Made by a program: the position numbers and the translations under genes. This document shows, one piece after another, positions 16,691 to 25,638 of a DNA stretch of 64,000 bases. This DNA is from JANLYQ01 sp031365725 (lineage in GTDB: Bacteria; Actinomycetota; Actinomycetes; JACCUZ01): assembly GCA_031365725.1 (NCBI GenBank), contig JANLYQ010000006.1, positions 22,389 through 86,388 on the forward strand, given 5' to 3'. How positions within the stretch are numbered: the stretch's first letter is position 1; every line of letters starts with the position of its first letter. A model generated the notes under the pieces. That model was not told where the DNA came from, did not search any database, and saw only the letters and a program-made list of their open reading frames with translations.

Positions 16691-17634
16691 CCGAGCCCGA
16701 GCCCGAGCCCGAGCCTGAGGCGGAGCCCGAGGCGGAGCCCGGGCCCGAGCGCCTGCCGGTGCCCGAGCGCCTGCCGGTCTTGACGCCACTGCCCGCGGCC
16801 CGGCTGGGCATCGTGCACAGCACCGGCTACCGCTACGCAGGCCCGGTGGTGACGTCGTACAACGAGGCGCGGATGACGCCGTTGACCACCTCGACGCAGA
16901 CCACCCTCGAGGCACGGCTCGAGGTGTCCCCGCAGGCCAGCACCTACCGCTACAGGGACTACTGGGGCACCCAGGTCACGGCCTTCGACGTGCGGCCGCC
17001 GCACGAACGACTGACGGTCACCGCGACCTCGGTCGTCGAGACGTTCTTGCCGCCGGTGACTGACGACGGGCTCGACTGGGCGACCCTGCAGGAGCCGGCC
17101 CACCGCGACCTTTTCGCCGAGCTGCTGGCGACCACGATTCGCAGCGAACCGGGGGAGAACGCCCTGGTGCAGGTGCGCGCAGAGGTGGCCGGTCTGGGGC
17201 CGGCGGAGACCGGACGTCGGGTGTGCTCCTGGGTCAGTGCGGCCATGGAGTACGTCCCGGGTGCCACCGGCGTCCACACCTCAGCCGCCGAGGCCTGGGA
17301 CGTGCGCCAGGGGGTCTGCCAGGACATGGCGCACGTCGCCGTGGGCGTGCTGCGCCGGCTCGGCGTGCCCGCACGTTATGTCTCGGGCTATCTCCTGCCG
17401 CGCGCCGACTTGCCGGTGGGCGAGCAGGTCAAGGGCGAGAGTCACGCCTGGGTCGAGTGGTGGGCGGGGGAGTGGCAGGCGGGCGATCCCACCAACGGCC
17501 GGCTGGTCGGACCTGACCACGTGGTCATCGGGCGCGGGCGGGACTACGACGACGTGCCGCCGCTGCGCGGGGTCTATTCGGGACCAGGGGGCGGCGAGCT
17601 CTTCGTCTCGGTGGAGTTCACCCGCCTCGCCTGA
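16687..17634 (+). CDS. Transglutaminase-like protein of the ATP-grasp/alpha-E operon
   Basis: A 315-residue protein. A Glu-Pro repeat (residues 3-20, from tandem GAGCCC-type codons) leads into a bacterial transglutaminase N-terminal beta domain (about 38-130). The core follows, with Cys in RQGVCQDMAHVAVG (about residue 210), His in ESHAWVEWW and Asp in AGDPTNGRLVG. All three triad positions are intact. It closes the operon. The C-terminal stop falls inside the first unit of an 8-base tandem repeat. The acidic Pro-rich N-terminus is unusual and could be shortened by using a later start, but no later start has a better signal. Confidence 0.88.
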   Translation: MTEPEPEPEPEAEPEAEPGPERLPVPERLPVLTPLPAARLGIVHSTGYRYAGPVVTSYNEARMTPLTTSTQTTLEARLEVSPQASTYRYRDYWGTQVTAFDVRPPHERLTVTATSVVETFLPPVTDDGLDWATLQEPAHRDLFAELLATTIRSEPGENALVQVRAEVAGLGPAETGRRVCSWVSAAMEYVPGATGVHTSAAEAWDVRQGVCQDMAHVAVGVLRRLGVPARYVSGYLLPRADLPVGEQVKGESHAWVEWWAGEWQAGDPTNGRLVGPDHVVIGRGRDYDDVPPLRGVYSGPGGGELFVSVEFTRLA

Positions 17635-17662
17635 CTGCCTGACTGCCTGACTGCCTGACTGC
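17631..17662 (+). repeat. 8-base tandem repeat, four copies
   Basis: Four perfect copies of CTGACTGC run from 17631 to 17662; the stop codon of the preceding gene is in the first copy. Two looser CCGGCTGACGGC copies follow. This is simple sequence at a gene end, probably made by slippage. Confidence 0.9.
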
Positions 17663-17698
17663 CCGGCTGACGGCAGGTCCGGCTGACGGCCTGGACAG

Positions 17699-17763
17699 GA
17701 ATCGCGGCGCAACCCCCGGATCTACCGCCATGACGCGCTGTCCGCCCCCTTGCGCCGCGATTC
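17699..17763. repeat. 14-bp perfect inverted repeat with C-lined internal loop
   Basis: Arms at 17699-17712 (GAATCGCGGCGCAA) and 17750-17763 are perfect complements. Inside them, runs of four to five C face each other (17713-17716 and 17745-17749), then CGGA and TCCG (17717-17720, 17741-17744) pair again. It lies between convergent genes, so it may be a terminator or a structured RNA 3' end. Confidence 0.7.
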
Positions 17764-17936
17764 GCGTCGATGATCCGGTACGCCGGGCCAGGCTGGCGTG
17801 ACGCGAGGGACCCGTGGTTCTGGTGAGGCTGGACGGGGTGCCTTTCGGGAGGAGCAGTGGCTCTTTGGCTGCCAAGAATGGCCCGGCAGCCCCCTTCGTC
17901 CTCCCATCCGGTATCGGGAGGCGAGGGATACCGGGG

Positions 17937-18012
17937 GTGAGGCGGCGGGGGTGAGGCGGCGGGGGTGAGGCGGCGGGGGTGAGGCGGCGGGGGTGAGGCG
18001 GCGGGGGTGAGG
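17937..18012 (+). repeat. 14-base tandem repeat, five copies plus a partial
   Basis: Units of GTGAGGCGGCGGGG begin at 17937, 17951, 17965, 17979, 17993 and (partial) 18007. The period is not a multiple of three, in keeping with a non-coding position just downstream of the recQ stop. Confidence 0.92.
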
Positions 18013-18021
18013 CAGTGCGGG

Positions 18022-20208
18022 TCAGGCAGCCGCAGCGAGGGCGAACGGCAGCACTGCCGACGCACCGGCGCGGCGCAGCAGCCCTCCCGCGATCGTCATC
18101 GTCCACCGCGAGTCGATCAGGTCGTCGACCAGCAGCACCGGACCCGCCAGCCCAGCCAGCCGCTCGGCAAGCGCGGCACTCACAGCGAACCGGTCGTGTA
18201 CGGCGGCGAGCCGGAAGGCGCTGTTACCACCCGGACCGGAGGTCGGCTCGGGAGTCGTGAGGGTCAGCGCACCGAGGTGCTCGAGCCGACCGAGCCGCGC
18301 CAGGTGCTCACCCACCGACGCCACGAGTGACGGTCGCGACAGTGACGGCATCGTCACCACCGCCACCGGGCGCTGCTCCCAGCCCCAGCCGGCCAACACC
18401 TCGACGCAGGCACCGAGCAGCCGCTCGTCGGCCGGCGCATCGGCGGCGCCCGTGCCCAGTAACGCCCTCAGCCGCTGACCCCAGCCCAGATCCGTCAGTC
18501 GGGCCACCACCCGGCCGGGCTCGAGAGCCTCGTCAGCCCCTATCCGTCCGGATCGGCTGACACCCAGGCGGGCCATGCCACTGGGCCACTGAGACCGTGG
18601 ATCGACCGGCACCCCGACCTTGCGCAGCGTCCGGGAGGCCGCCTGCGCGGCACCGTCGGGCACCGACGCGTCGAACCACGGCCCGGCACACCGGTCGCAA
18701 CGCCCGCAGTCAGCGGCAGCCGGGTCGTCGAGCGCCTCCTGCAGGAATCGCATCCGGCAGCCCGCGGTGGCCTGGAAGGCCATCATCGACGCTGCCTCGG
18801 CCTCCCGTGCCGCGGCCACCCGCGCATATCGCTCCTCGTCGTAGGTCCACCCGTCCCCGGTGCTCGACCACCCGCCGCTCACCCGGCGTACAGCGCCGTC
18901 GACGTCGAGCACCTTCAGCAACAGCTCGAGTCGGGTCCGGCGGACGTCGGCCACGGTCTCGAGGGCCGCGGTGGACATCGGCTTGGGTGCCTCCGCCAGC
19001 GCAGCGAGCACCGCGTCGGCATCAGCCCGCCGGGGCATCGACGCGGTGGCGAAGTAGCGCCAGATCTCGCGGTCCTCCGGGGCGGGCAGCAGCAGCACGT
19101 CGGCCCGCTCGGTGGCCCGCCCGGCCCGGCCCACCTGCTGGTAGTAGGCCACCGGTGACGCCGGCGCCCCCAGGTGCACGACGAAGCCGAGGTCCGGCTT
19201 GTCGAACCCCATGCCCAGCGCACTGGTGGCCACGAGCGCCTTGACGGTGTTGTCACGCAATGCGGTCTCCAGCGCGAGTCGATCGGCCGGGTCGGTGCGG
19301 CCGGTGTAGGCCGCCACCTCGTGGCCCGCGTCACGCAGCATTGCGGCGGTGTCCTCGGCGGCCGACACCGTGAGGGCGTAGACGATGCCGCTGCCGGGGA
19401 GCTCGCCCAGCCGGGCTGCAAGCCAGCCCAGTCGGGCCTCGGGGGTCGGTAAGGGCAGCACACCCAGCCGCAGGCTGCTGCGCGCGAGCGACCCGCGCAC
19501 GGTGCGCACCCGCGCTCCACCGGCACCGAGCTGCTCGACGACGTCCTCGACGACCCGGGCGTTGGCGGTCGCTGTGGTGGCCAGCACCGGCCGACCGGCC
19601 GGCAGGTCGGTGAGCAGGTCGCGGATCCGCCGGTAGTCGGGCCGGAAGTCGTGCCCCCAGTCGCTGATGCAGTGCGCTTCGTCGACCACCAGCAGTCCGG
19701 TTGCCTCAGCCAGCCTCGGCAGCTGCTCGTCCCGGAAGCGCGGGTTGGTCAGCCGTTCGGGACTCACCAGCAGCAGGTCGACCTCGTCCGCGGCCAGCGC
19801 TGCCGCCACCGACGACCACTCGTCAGCGTTGGCGGAGTTCATGGTCACGGCGCGCAACCCGGCGCGCCGGGCCGCCTCCACCTGATCCCGCATCAGCGCG
19901 AGCAGGGGCGACACGATCAGCGTCGGACCGCCGCCGCGGGCCCGCACCAGAGCCGTCGCCACGAAGTAGACCGCCGACTTCCCCCACCCGGTCCGCTGCA
20001 CCACCAGCACCCGCTCGCCGCCGATGACCAGCGCCGCCACAGCCTCGAGCTGACCGTCCCGGAACTGCGCCGACGGGTCGCCGACCAGTCGCACCAGCAA
20101 CGCCTCCGCCTCGGCGGCGAACCCGTCCGGGACGTCGGGAGGACCAGCTTCAGCGAGTACGTCGACAGGTGTGGGCACGGGAGCCACCTCACCACAGCCC
20201 CCGGACAT
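18022..20208 (-). CDS. recQ: RecQ-family ATP-dependent DNA helicase with C-terminal phosphoribosyltransferase-like domain
   Basis: About 728 residues from ATG 20208 (GTG 20178 is an alternative with better purine-rich upstream sequence). Helicase motifs: QRTGWGKSAVYF (I), VVDEAHCISDWGHDFRPDY (II and flanks), TTATAN (III), ATSALGMGFDKPDLGFVVH (V region) and YYQQVGRAGRA (VI). Zn-binding Cys in the CGRCDRC region. The last 150 residues end in GPVLLVDDLIDSRWTMTIAGGLLRRAGA, a PRPP-loop-like motif of phosphoribosyltransferases, so the tail is a PRTase-like fold that may act in DNA or nucleotide binding. This fusion is seen in other actinobacterial RecQ proteins. Confidence 0.9.
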   Translation of the reverse strand: MSGGCGEVAPVPTPVDVLAEAGPPDVPDGFAAEAEALLVRLVGDPSAQFRDGQLEAVAALVIGGERVLVVQRTGWGKSAVYFVATALVRARGGGPTLIVSPLLALMRDQVEAARRAGLRAVTMNSANADEWSSVAAALAADEVDLLLVSPERLTNPRFRDEQLPRLAEATGLLVVDEAHCISDWGHDFRPDYRRIRDLLTDLPAGRPVLATTATANARVVEDVVEQLGAGGARVRTVRGSLARSSLRLGVLPLPTPEARLGWLAARLGELPGSGIVYALTVSAAEDTAAMLRDAGHEVAAYTGRTDPADRLALETALRDNTVKALVATSALGMGFDKPDLGFVVHLGAPASPVAYYQQVGRAGRATERADVLLLPAPEDREIWRYFATASMPRRADADAVLAALAEAPKPMSTAALETVADVRRTRLELLLKVLDVDGAVRRVSGGWSSTGDGWTYDEERYARVAAAREAEAASMMAFQATAGCRMRFLQEALDDPAAADCGRCDRCAGPWFDASVPDGAAQAASRTLRKVGVPVDPRSQWPSGMARLGVSRSGRIGADEALEPGRVVARLTDLGWGQRLRALLGTGAADAPADERLLGACVEVLAGWGWEQRPVAVVTMPSLSRPSLVASVGEHLARLGRLEHLGALTLTTPEPTSGPGGNSAFRLAAVHDRFAVSAALAERLAGLAGPVLLVDDLIDSRWTMTIAGGLLRRAGASAVLPFALAAAA

Positions 20209-20222
20209 CTCTGTGCCCGATG

Positions 20223-20759
20223 ATGGACCCCATGACCTCTGTCCCCGTCGTACGTCCGGCAAGCAACGAGGACGAAGCGGCCCTGCAGCGCATCGATCGG
20301 GAGGCATGGGACAGCGCCTCGCTGTTCCCCTCGGTGTCCGCACGCCTGGCGGTGAGCCCGTTCTTCAGCCCCGAGCAGCCACCCGAGGCTCACCTCGTGG
20401 CCGAGCTCGACGGACGCGTCGTCGGCTACGTCCGGCTGGCGCCGCCCACACCGCTGCCGGAGAGCCAGCACGTGCTCACGATCAACGGCATCGCCGTGGA
20501 CCCGGCAGCCCGCGGGCACGGCGTGGGCCGCGCCCTGCTCTCCGCCGCCGAGGAGCACGCTGGCGAGCTCGGCGCGACGAAGCTGTCGCTGCGGGTGCTC
20601 GGCACCAACACGGTGGCCCGGGCGATGTATGAGGGCGCCGGCTTCCAGGTGGAAGGGGTGCTTCGTGGCGAGTTCCGCATCGACGGCGTCGACGTCGACG
20701 ACATCATGATGGCGCTACGGGTGGTCCCCGCGCCCGGCGCCCAAGCCACAGCCCACTAG
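20223..20759 (+). CDS. GNAT-family N-acetyltransferase
   Basis: About 178 residues. The acetyl-CoA site is in INGIAVDPAARGHGVGRALLSAAEEHA (Q/RxxGxG/A pattern RGHGVG) and the C-terminal beta-bulge region is LGTNTVARAMYEGAGFQVEGV. The substrate is unknown. Three in-frame ATGs (20220, 20223, 20232) sit close together only about 12 bases from the recQ start on the other strand, so one of the two genes probably starts further in. Confidence 0.85.
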   Translation: MDPMTSVPVVRPASNEDEAALQRIDREAWDSASLFPSVSARLAVSPFFSPEQPPEAHLVAELDGRVVGYVRLAPPTPLPESQHVLTINGIAVDPAARGHGVGRALLSAAEEHAGELGATKLSLRVLGTNTVARAMYEGAGFQVEGVLRGEFRIDGVDVDDIMMALRVVPAPGAQATAH

Positions 20760-20782
20760 CCCTCCTGCCGGCGCACGAGGTC

Positions 20783-21418
20783 CTACCGCTGCCGAAGGGC
20801 GCGCAGCACCAGGTCATCAGTGTGGTGCGCGCCGGCCCCTGCCTCGGGTGCCACGCGTGGCCGCTGCTCGTCGACCTCGACGACCCAGTCGTCATCGAGC
20901 ATCGCGGCGATCATCGACGGCCAGACATAGTCCGCGGGGTCGAATCCGTTGTCATCTGGTGGTCGGGCCTCCATGCCGGCGTGGTGCACCAGCAGCAGCA
21001 CCCCGCCCAGCGCGACTGCTCCGAGCAGAGCCCGTTCGGCCGCGGCGTCGGGGGTCCGCTGCAGCGCGGGGTACTGCGCGGACACGAGGTCGAACGACCC
21101 AAGAGGCAGGCCGGCTTCCGCGAGCCCCGCATGCACGAAGTGCACGACAACCCCGGCGTCCGCCGCATGTCGAGCCGCGCGCTCGAGAGCCACTCCGGAC
21201 ACCTCCAGCGCGGTGACGTCCCAGCCCTCAGAGGCCAACCACACCGCGTCGGCACCCTCACCGCAGCCGACGTCGAGCACCCGGCCCGGCGCGAGCCCGA
21301 CCACCCCCGCAACGAGCGCCCCGTTGGGCTGGCCGCTCCACAGCTGCTCGCGCTCGGTGTACCTCCGGTCCCACTCCTCGCGTACCGCCGGGTCGCCGAG
21401 GTACTCCGTCTCTGTCAC
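20783..21418 (-). CDS. Class I SAM-dependent methyltransferase
   Basis: A 211-residue protein from GTG 21418. SAM motif I is VLDVGCGEGADAVWLASEGWDVTALEVS (read as motif I plus the acidic end of strand 2), followed by FVHAGLAEAGLPLGSFDLVSAQYPAL, the motif II region. The beginning REEWDRRYTEREQLWSG is typical of the TehB/thiopurine-like group. It lies four bases after the end of the GH3 gene on the same strand and may be co-transcribed. The substrate is unknown. Confidence 0.85.
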   Translation of the reverse strand: MTETEYLGDPAVREEWDRRYTEREQLWSGQPNGALVAGVVGLAPGRVLDVGCGEGADAVWLASEGWDVTALEVSGVALERAARHAADAGVVVHFVHAGLAEAGLPLGSFDLVSAQYPALQRTPDAAAERALLGAVALGGVLLLVHHAGMEARPPDDNGFDPADYVWPSMIAAMLDDDWVVEVDEQRPRVAPEAGAGAHHTDDLVLRALRQR

Positions 21419-21422
21419 CAGG

Positions 21423-23735
21423 TCATGACACCACGAACGACCTCGTGAGCTCCGCGGTCGAGGAGTCGCCGGCGTACAGGTCGATCTGGCCGGGCTCGAC
21501 GACGAAGCGGCCCTCGTTGTCGTAGAAGCCGACGTCGGTGGCGTCCAGGTGGAAGCGCACGACGGTCGACGCCCCGGGCGCCAGGGTGACCCGTTGGAAG
21601 CCGCGTAACCGGCGAACCGGCTGGGACAGGCTGGCGACCGGGTCGTGCAGGTACAGCTGCACCACATCGGACCCCGCGCGGCTACCGGTGTTGGTGACCC
21701 GCACCGACGCCGTGACCGAGCCGCGGCGCGACATCTGCGGCGAGCTGACTGTCAGGTCGCTGACCGAGAACGTCGTGTAGCTGAGCCCGTAACCGAACGG
21801 GAACAGCGGCGCGCAGGACGGGATGTCGCGATAGCGCGAGACGTACTTCTGCGTCGCGTCACAGGGCCGGCCGGTCGGTTCGTGGTTGTAGTAGATCGGC
21901 ACCTGCCCGACCGAGCGCGGGAAGGTCACCGGCAGCTTGCCGCCCGGGTTGGTGACCCCGAACACCGTGTCGGCGACAGCGTTGCCCGCCTCCACACCGG
22001 GGAACCATGCCTCGAGCACTGCGGGGGAGGAGGCGGTCACATCGCCCAGAGTCAGCGGCCGACCGTTGAACAGCACGACCACGAACGGCTTGCCGGTGCC
22101 CTTGATGGCGTCGATCAGCTCCTGCTGGTGACCGGGCAGGTCGAGAGTCGACCGCGCCGCGGCCTCTCCGGTCTGACCGCGCGACTCACCCAGTGCCAGC
22201 ACGACCTGGTCCGCGGACCGGGCCGCAGCAACGGCCGCAGCGAACCCGGTCGTGTCACCGCACACATCGGCTGGAGTGTTCGCCGGCGGGTCGACATCCT
22301 TGATGCCACACCCTTGGGCGTAGGTCGCCGACGGTGACTGCGCCGTGATGCCGGTGAGCACCGACACAGCGTCGGTGTCACGACCTTGACCCCACCAGGG
22401 GCCGAGCATGTCGTGCTGGTCGTCGCCCAGCGGTCCGATGACGACCGTCTTCTTCGCCGGGTCGAAGGGCAGCGTCGCGTTGTCGTTCTTCAGCAGCACC
22501 ATCGACTCGTTCGCGGCCTTGCGCGCGGCGGTCCGGTCGGCTGCGGTGACAAAGCTTGCGTCCGACGTCGCCTTCGCCTGGTCGACGTACGGGTGCTCGA
22601 ACAGGCCTGCACGGAACTTGACCCGAAGGATGCGGCGGACGGCGTCGTCGATGCGACGCATGGTGATCCGCTTCTGCGCCACCAGCTGCGCGCCGTAGTC
22701 GCGGATGTTGGTGCTGACCATCTCCGAGTCGGTGCCGGCGTTCAGAGCGAGTGCTGCCGCCGACGGTCCGTCAGCAGCGACGCCGTGACCGCACGGAATG
22801 ACGTCCGGAGTCTTCGGCGGACACGCCCGCAGCTCGGCGACGGCGGTGTAGTCGCTCTCGATGAACCCGTCGAAACCCCACTCCTTCTTGAGGATCTGGG
22901 TCTCCGTGAGGTGGTTGGCGCACCCGGGGGAGCCGTTGAGGGAGTTGAACGAGCACATCGCCGTGTCGGCACCGGCATCGATTGCTGCCTTGAAGGGCGG
23001 CAGATACATGTTGCGCAACCGGGCCATCGACATGTCCGTGGTGTTGTAGTCGCGACCTCCCTCGGGCTGGCCGTAGCCCGCGAGGTGCTTGACGCTGGCG
23101 ACGACCTTGTTCGGTGCGGCATAGCTGGTGCCCTGACTGCCCTTGACCCGGGCCGCGGCGAACGCCGCACCGAGGTAGGGGTCCTCACCTGCGGCCTCGA
23201 CTATGCGCCCCCAGCGGGGCTCGTGCGACACGTCGACCATCGGCCCGTAGACCTGCTTGATGCCGACAGTGGCCGACTCGCGCGCACCGGTGGACGCGTC
23301 GGTGTAGGCGACCGTGGGGTCGAACGAGCTGGCCGCGCCCAGGGGTGCCGGGAACACCGTGCGATAGCCGTGGATGGTGTCGTAGGCGAACAGGATCGGG
23401 ATGTGCAGTCGAGACTGCTCGACCGCGACGTGCTGCAGGTGGTCGATCTTCGCCGGGTCGACGAGGCTGAACACCGAACCGACACCGGCCTTGGCGTCCG
23501 CGTCGGTCACCTGCCCGTCAGAGAGCAGCTGGATCTGCTGCAGCTTCTCCGGCAGCGTCATCTGGGCCAGCAGGGCCGAGACCCGGGCCTCGACCGGCCG
23601 GCTGGCCGGCGTCCGGGCGGGGGCCAGCGCCGCTTCGTCCGCCGATCGACTGCTGGCCACCACGCCGCCGGCCACCATCGACGCCACCGCGACGATCGTG
23701 CCGGTGGTCACTAGCGTTCGCCCGAGCTGCCGCAT
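21423..23735 (-). CDS. Secreted glycoside hydrolase family 3 beta-glucosidase-like enzyme
   Basis: A 770-residue protein with a signal peptide (about residues 1-28, MRQLGRTL then a hydrophobic stretch ending VVAS). GH3 N-terminal TIM barrel: AGEDPYLGAAFAA, KHLAGYGQPEGGRDYN and the nucleophile Asp in GFDGFIESDYTAV (near residue 293). The GH3 C-terminal domain includes GPLGDDQHDMLGPWWGQG, and a fibronectin-III-like tail has the FPFGYGLSYTTF signature. It should release glucose or related sugars from oligosaccharides outside the cell. The promoter at 23786-23814 carries a CRP-like box, suggesting carbon control. Confidence 0.93.
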   Translation of the reverse strand: MRQLGRTLVTTGTIVAVASMVAGGVVASSRSADEAALAPARTPASRPVEARVSALLAQMTLPEKLQQIQLLSDGQVTDADAKAGVGSVFSLVDPAKIDHLQHVAVEQSRLHIPILFAYDTIHGYRTVFPAPLGAASSFDPTVAYTDASTGARESATVGIKQVYGPMVDVSHEPRWGRIVEAAGEDPYLGAAFAAARVKGSQGTSYAAPNKVVASVKHLAGYGQPEGGRDYNTTDMSMARLRNMYLPPFKAAIDAGADTAMCSFNSLNGSPGCANHLTETQILKKEWGFDGFIESDYTAVAELRACPPKTPDVIPCGHGVAADGPSAAALALNAGTDSEMVSTNIRDYGAQLVAQKRITMRRIDDAVRRILRVKFRAGLFEHPYVDQAKATSDASFVTAADRTAARKAANESMVLLKNDNATLPFDPAKKTVVIGPLGDDQHDMLGPWWGQGRDTDAVSVLTGITAQSPSATYAQGCGIKDVDPPANTPADVCGDTTGFAAAVAAARSADQVVLALGESRGQTGEAAARSTLDLPGHQQELIDAIKGTGKPFVVVLFNGRPLTLGDVTASSPAVLEAWFPGVEAGNAVADTVFGVTNPGGKLPVTFPRSVGQVPIYYNHEPTGRPCDATQKYVSRYRDIPSCAPLFPFGYGLSYTTFSVSDLTVSSPQMSRRGSVTASVRVTNTGSRAGSDVVQLYLHDPVASLSQPVRRLRGFQRVTLAPGASTVVRFHLDATDVGFYDNEGRFVVEPGQIDLYAGDSSTAELTRSFVVS

Positions 23736-23785
23736 CGCCGGTCTCCATCCTCGGACCCGGCGCCGTTGCCTGTCCGTCTCAGGCT

Positions 23786-23814
23786 GGTATAGACCTCTTG
23801 GTGATATTTGTCAC
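23786..23814 (-). promoter_or_regulatory. Promoter of the GH3 gene with CRP/GlxR-like palindrome over the -35
   Basis: On the minus strand GTGACA (23814-23809), a 17-base spacer and TATACC (23791-23786) make a good housekeeping promoter. The -35 overlaps GTGA-N6-TCAC (23801-23814), the core of the CRP/GlxR consensus. A cAMP-type regulator sitting there would be expected to repress or modulate the gene. Confidence 0.6.
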
Positions 23815-23853
23815 TGTCGCGGCCTGGTCTCGTCGCGACACGAGGCGAAACAG

Positions 23854-23885
23854 CACCTCACGAGGCACCGACGCCTGTTGAGGTG
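23854..23885 (-). terminator. Hairpin downstream of phosphoglucomutase
   Basis: CACCTC (23854-23859) pairs with GAGGTG (23880-23885) and AGGC (23863-23866) with GCCT (23873-23876). On the minus strand it follows the pgm stop and is succeeded by CTGTTTC, a weak U-rich stretch. Confidence 0.5.
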
Positions 23886-23907
23886 ATCGCCTGCCTACCT
23901 CACGTGG

Positions 23908-25590
<1,683 letters not shown>

Positions 25591-25638
25591 GCGGGCCAGC
25601 GTGGCAGACTTCGCGCACCACGTGACCGGGAGGTGTCG

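Larger units (their letters stand above)
17635..18021. other. Intergenic region of 387 bases between convergent genes
   Basis: It holds the tail of the 8-base repeat, the C-lined inverted repeat, a small hairpin (CCTCCC 17900-17905 with GGGAGG 17916-17921) and a 14-base tandem array. No convincing coding frame: the open frames across the tandem array are Pro-rich products of the repeat itself. Confidence 0.7.

Noticed and set aside
17937..18020. Pro-rich coding region across the 14-base repeats
   Set aside because: Repeat period is not a multiple of three, all three frames are open only because of the repeat, and there is no start signal.
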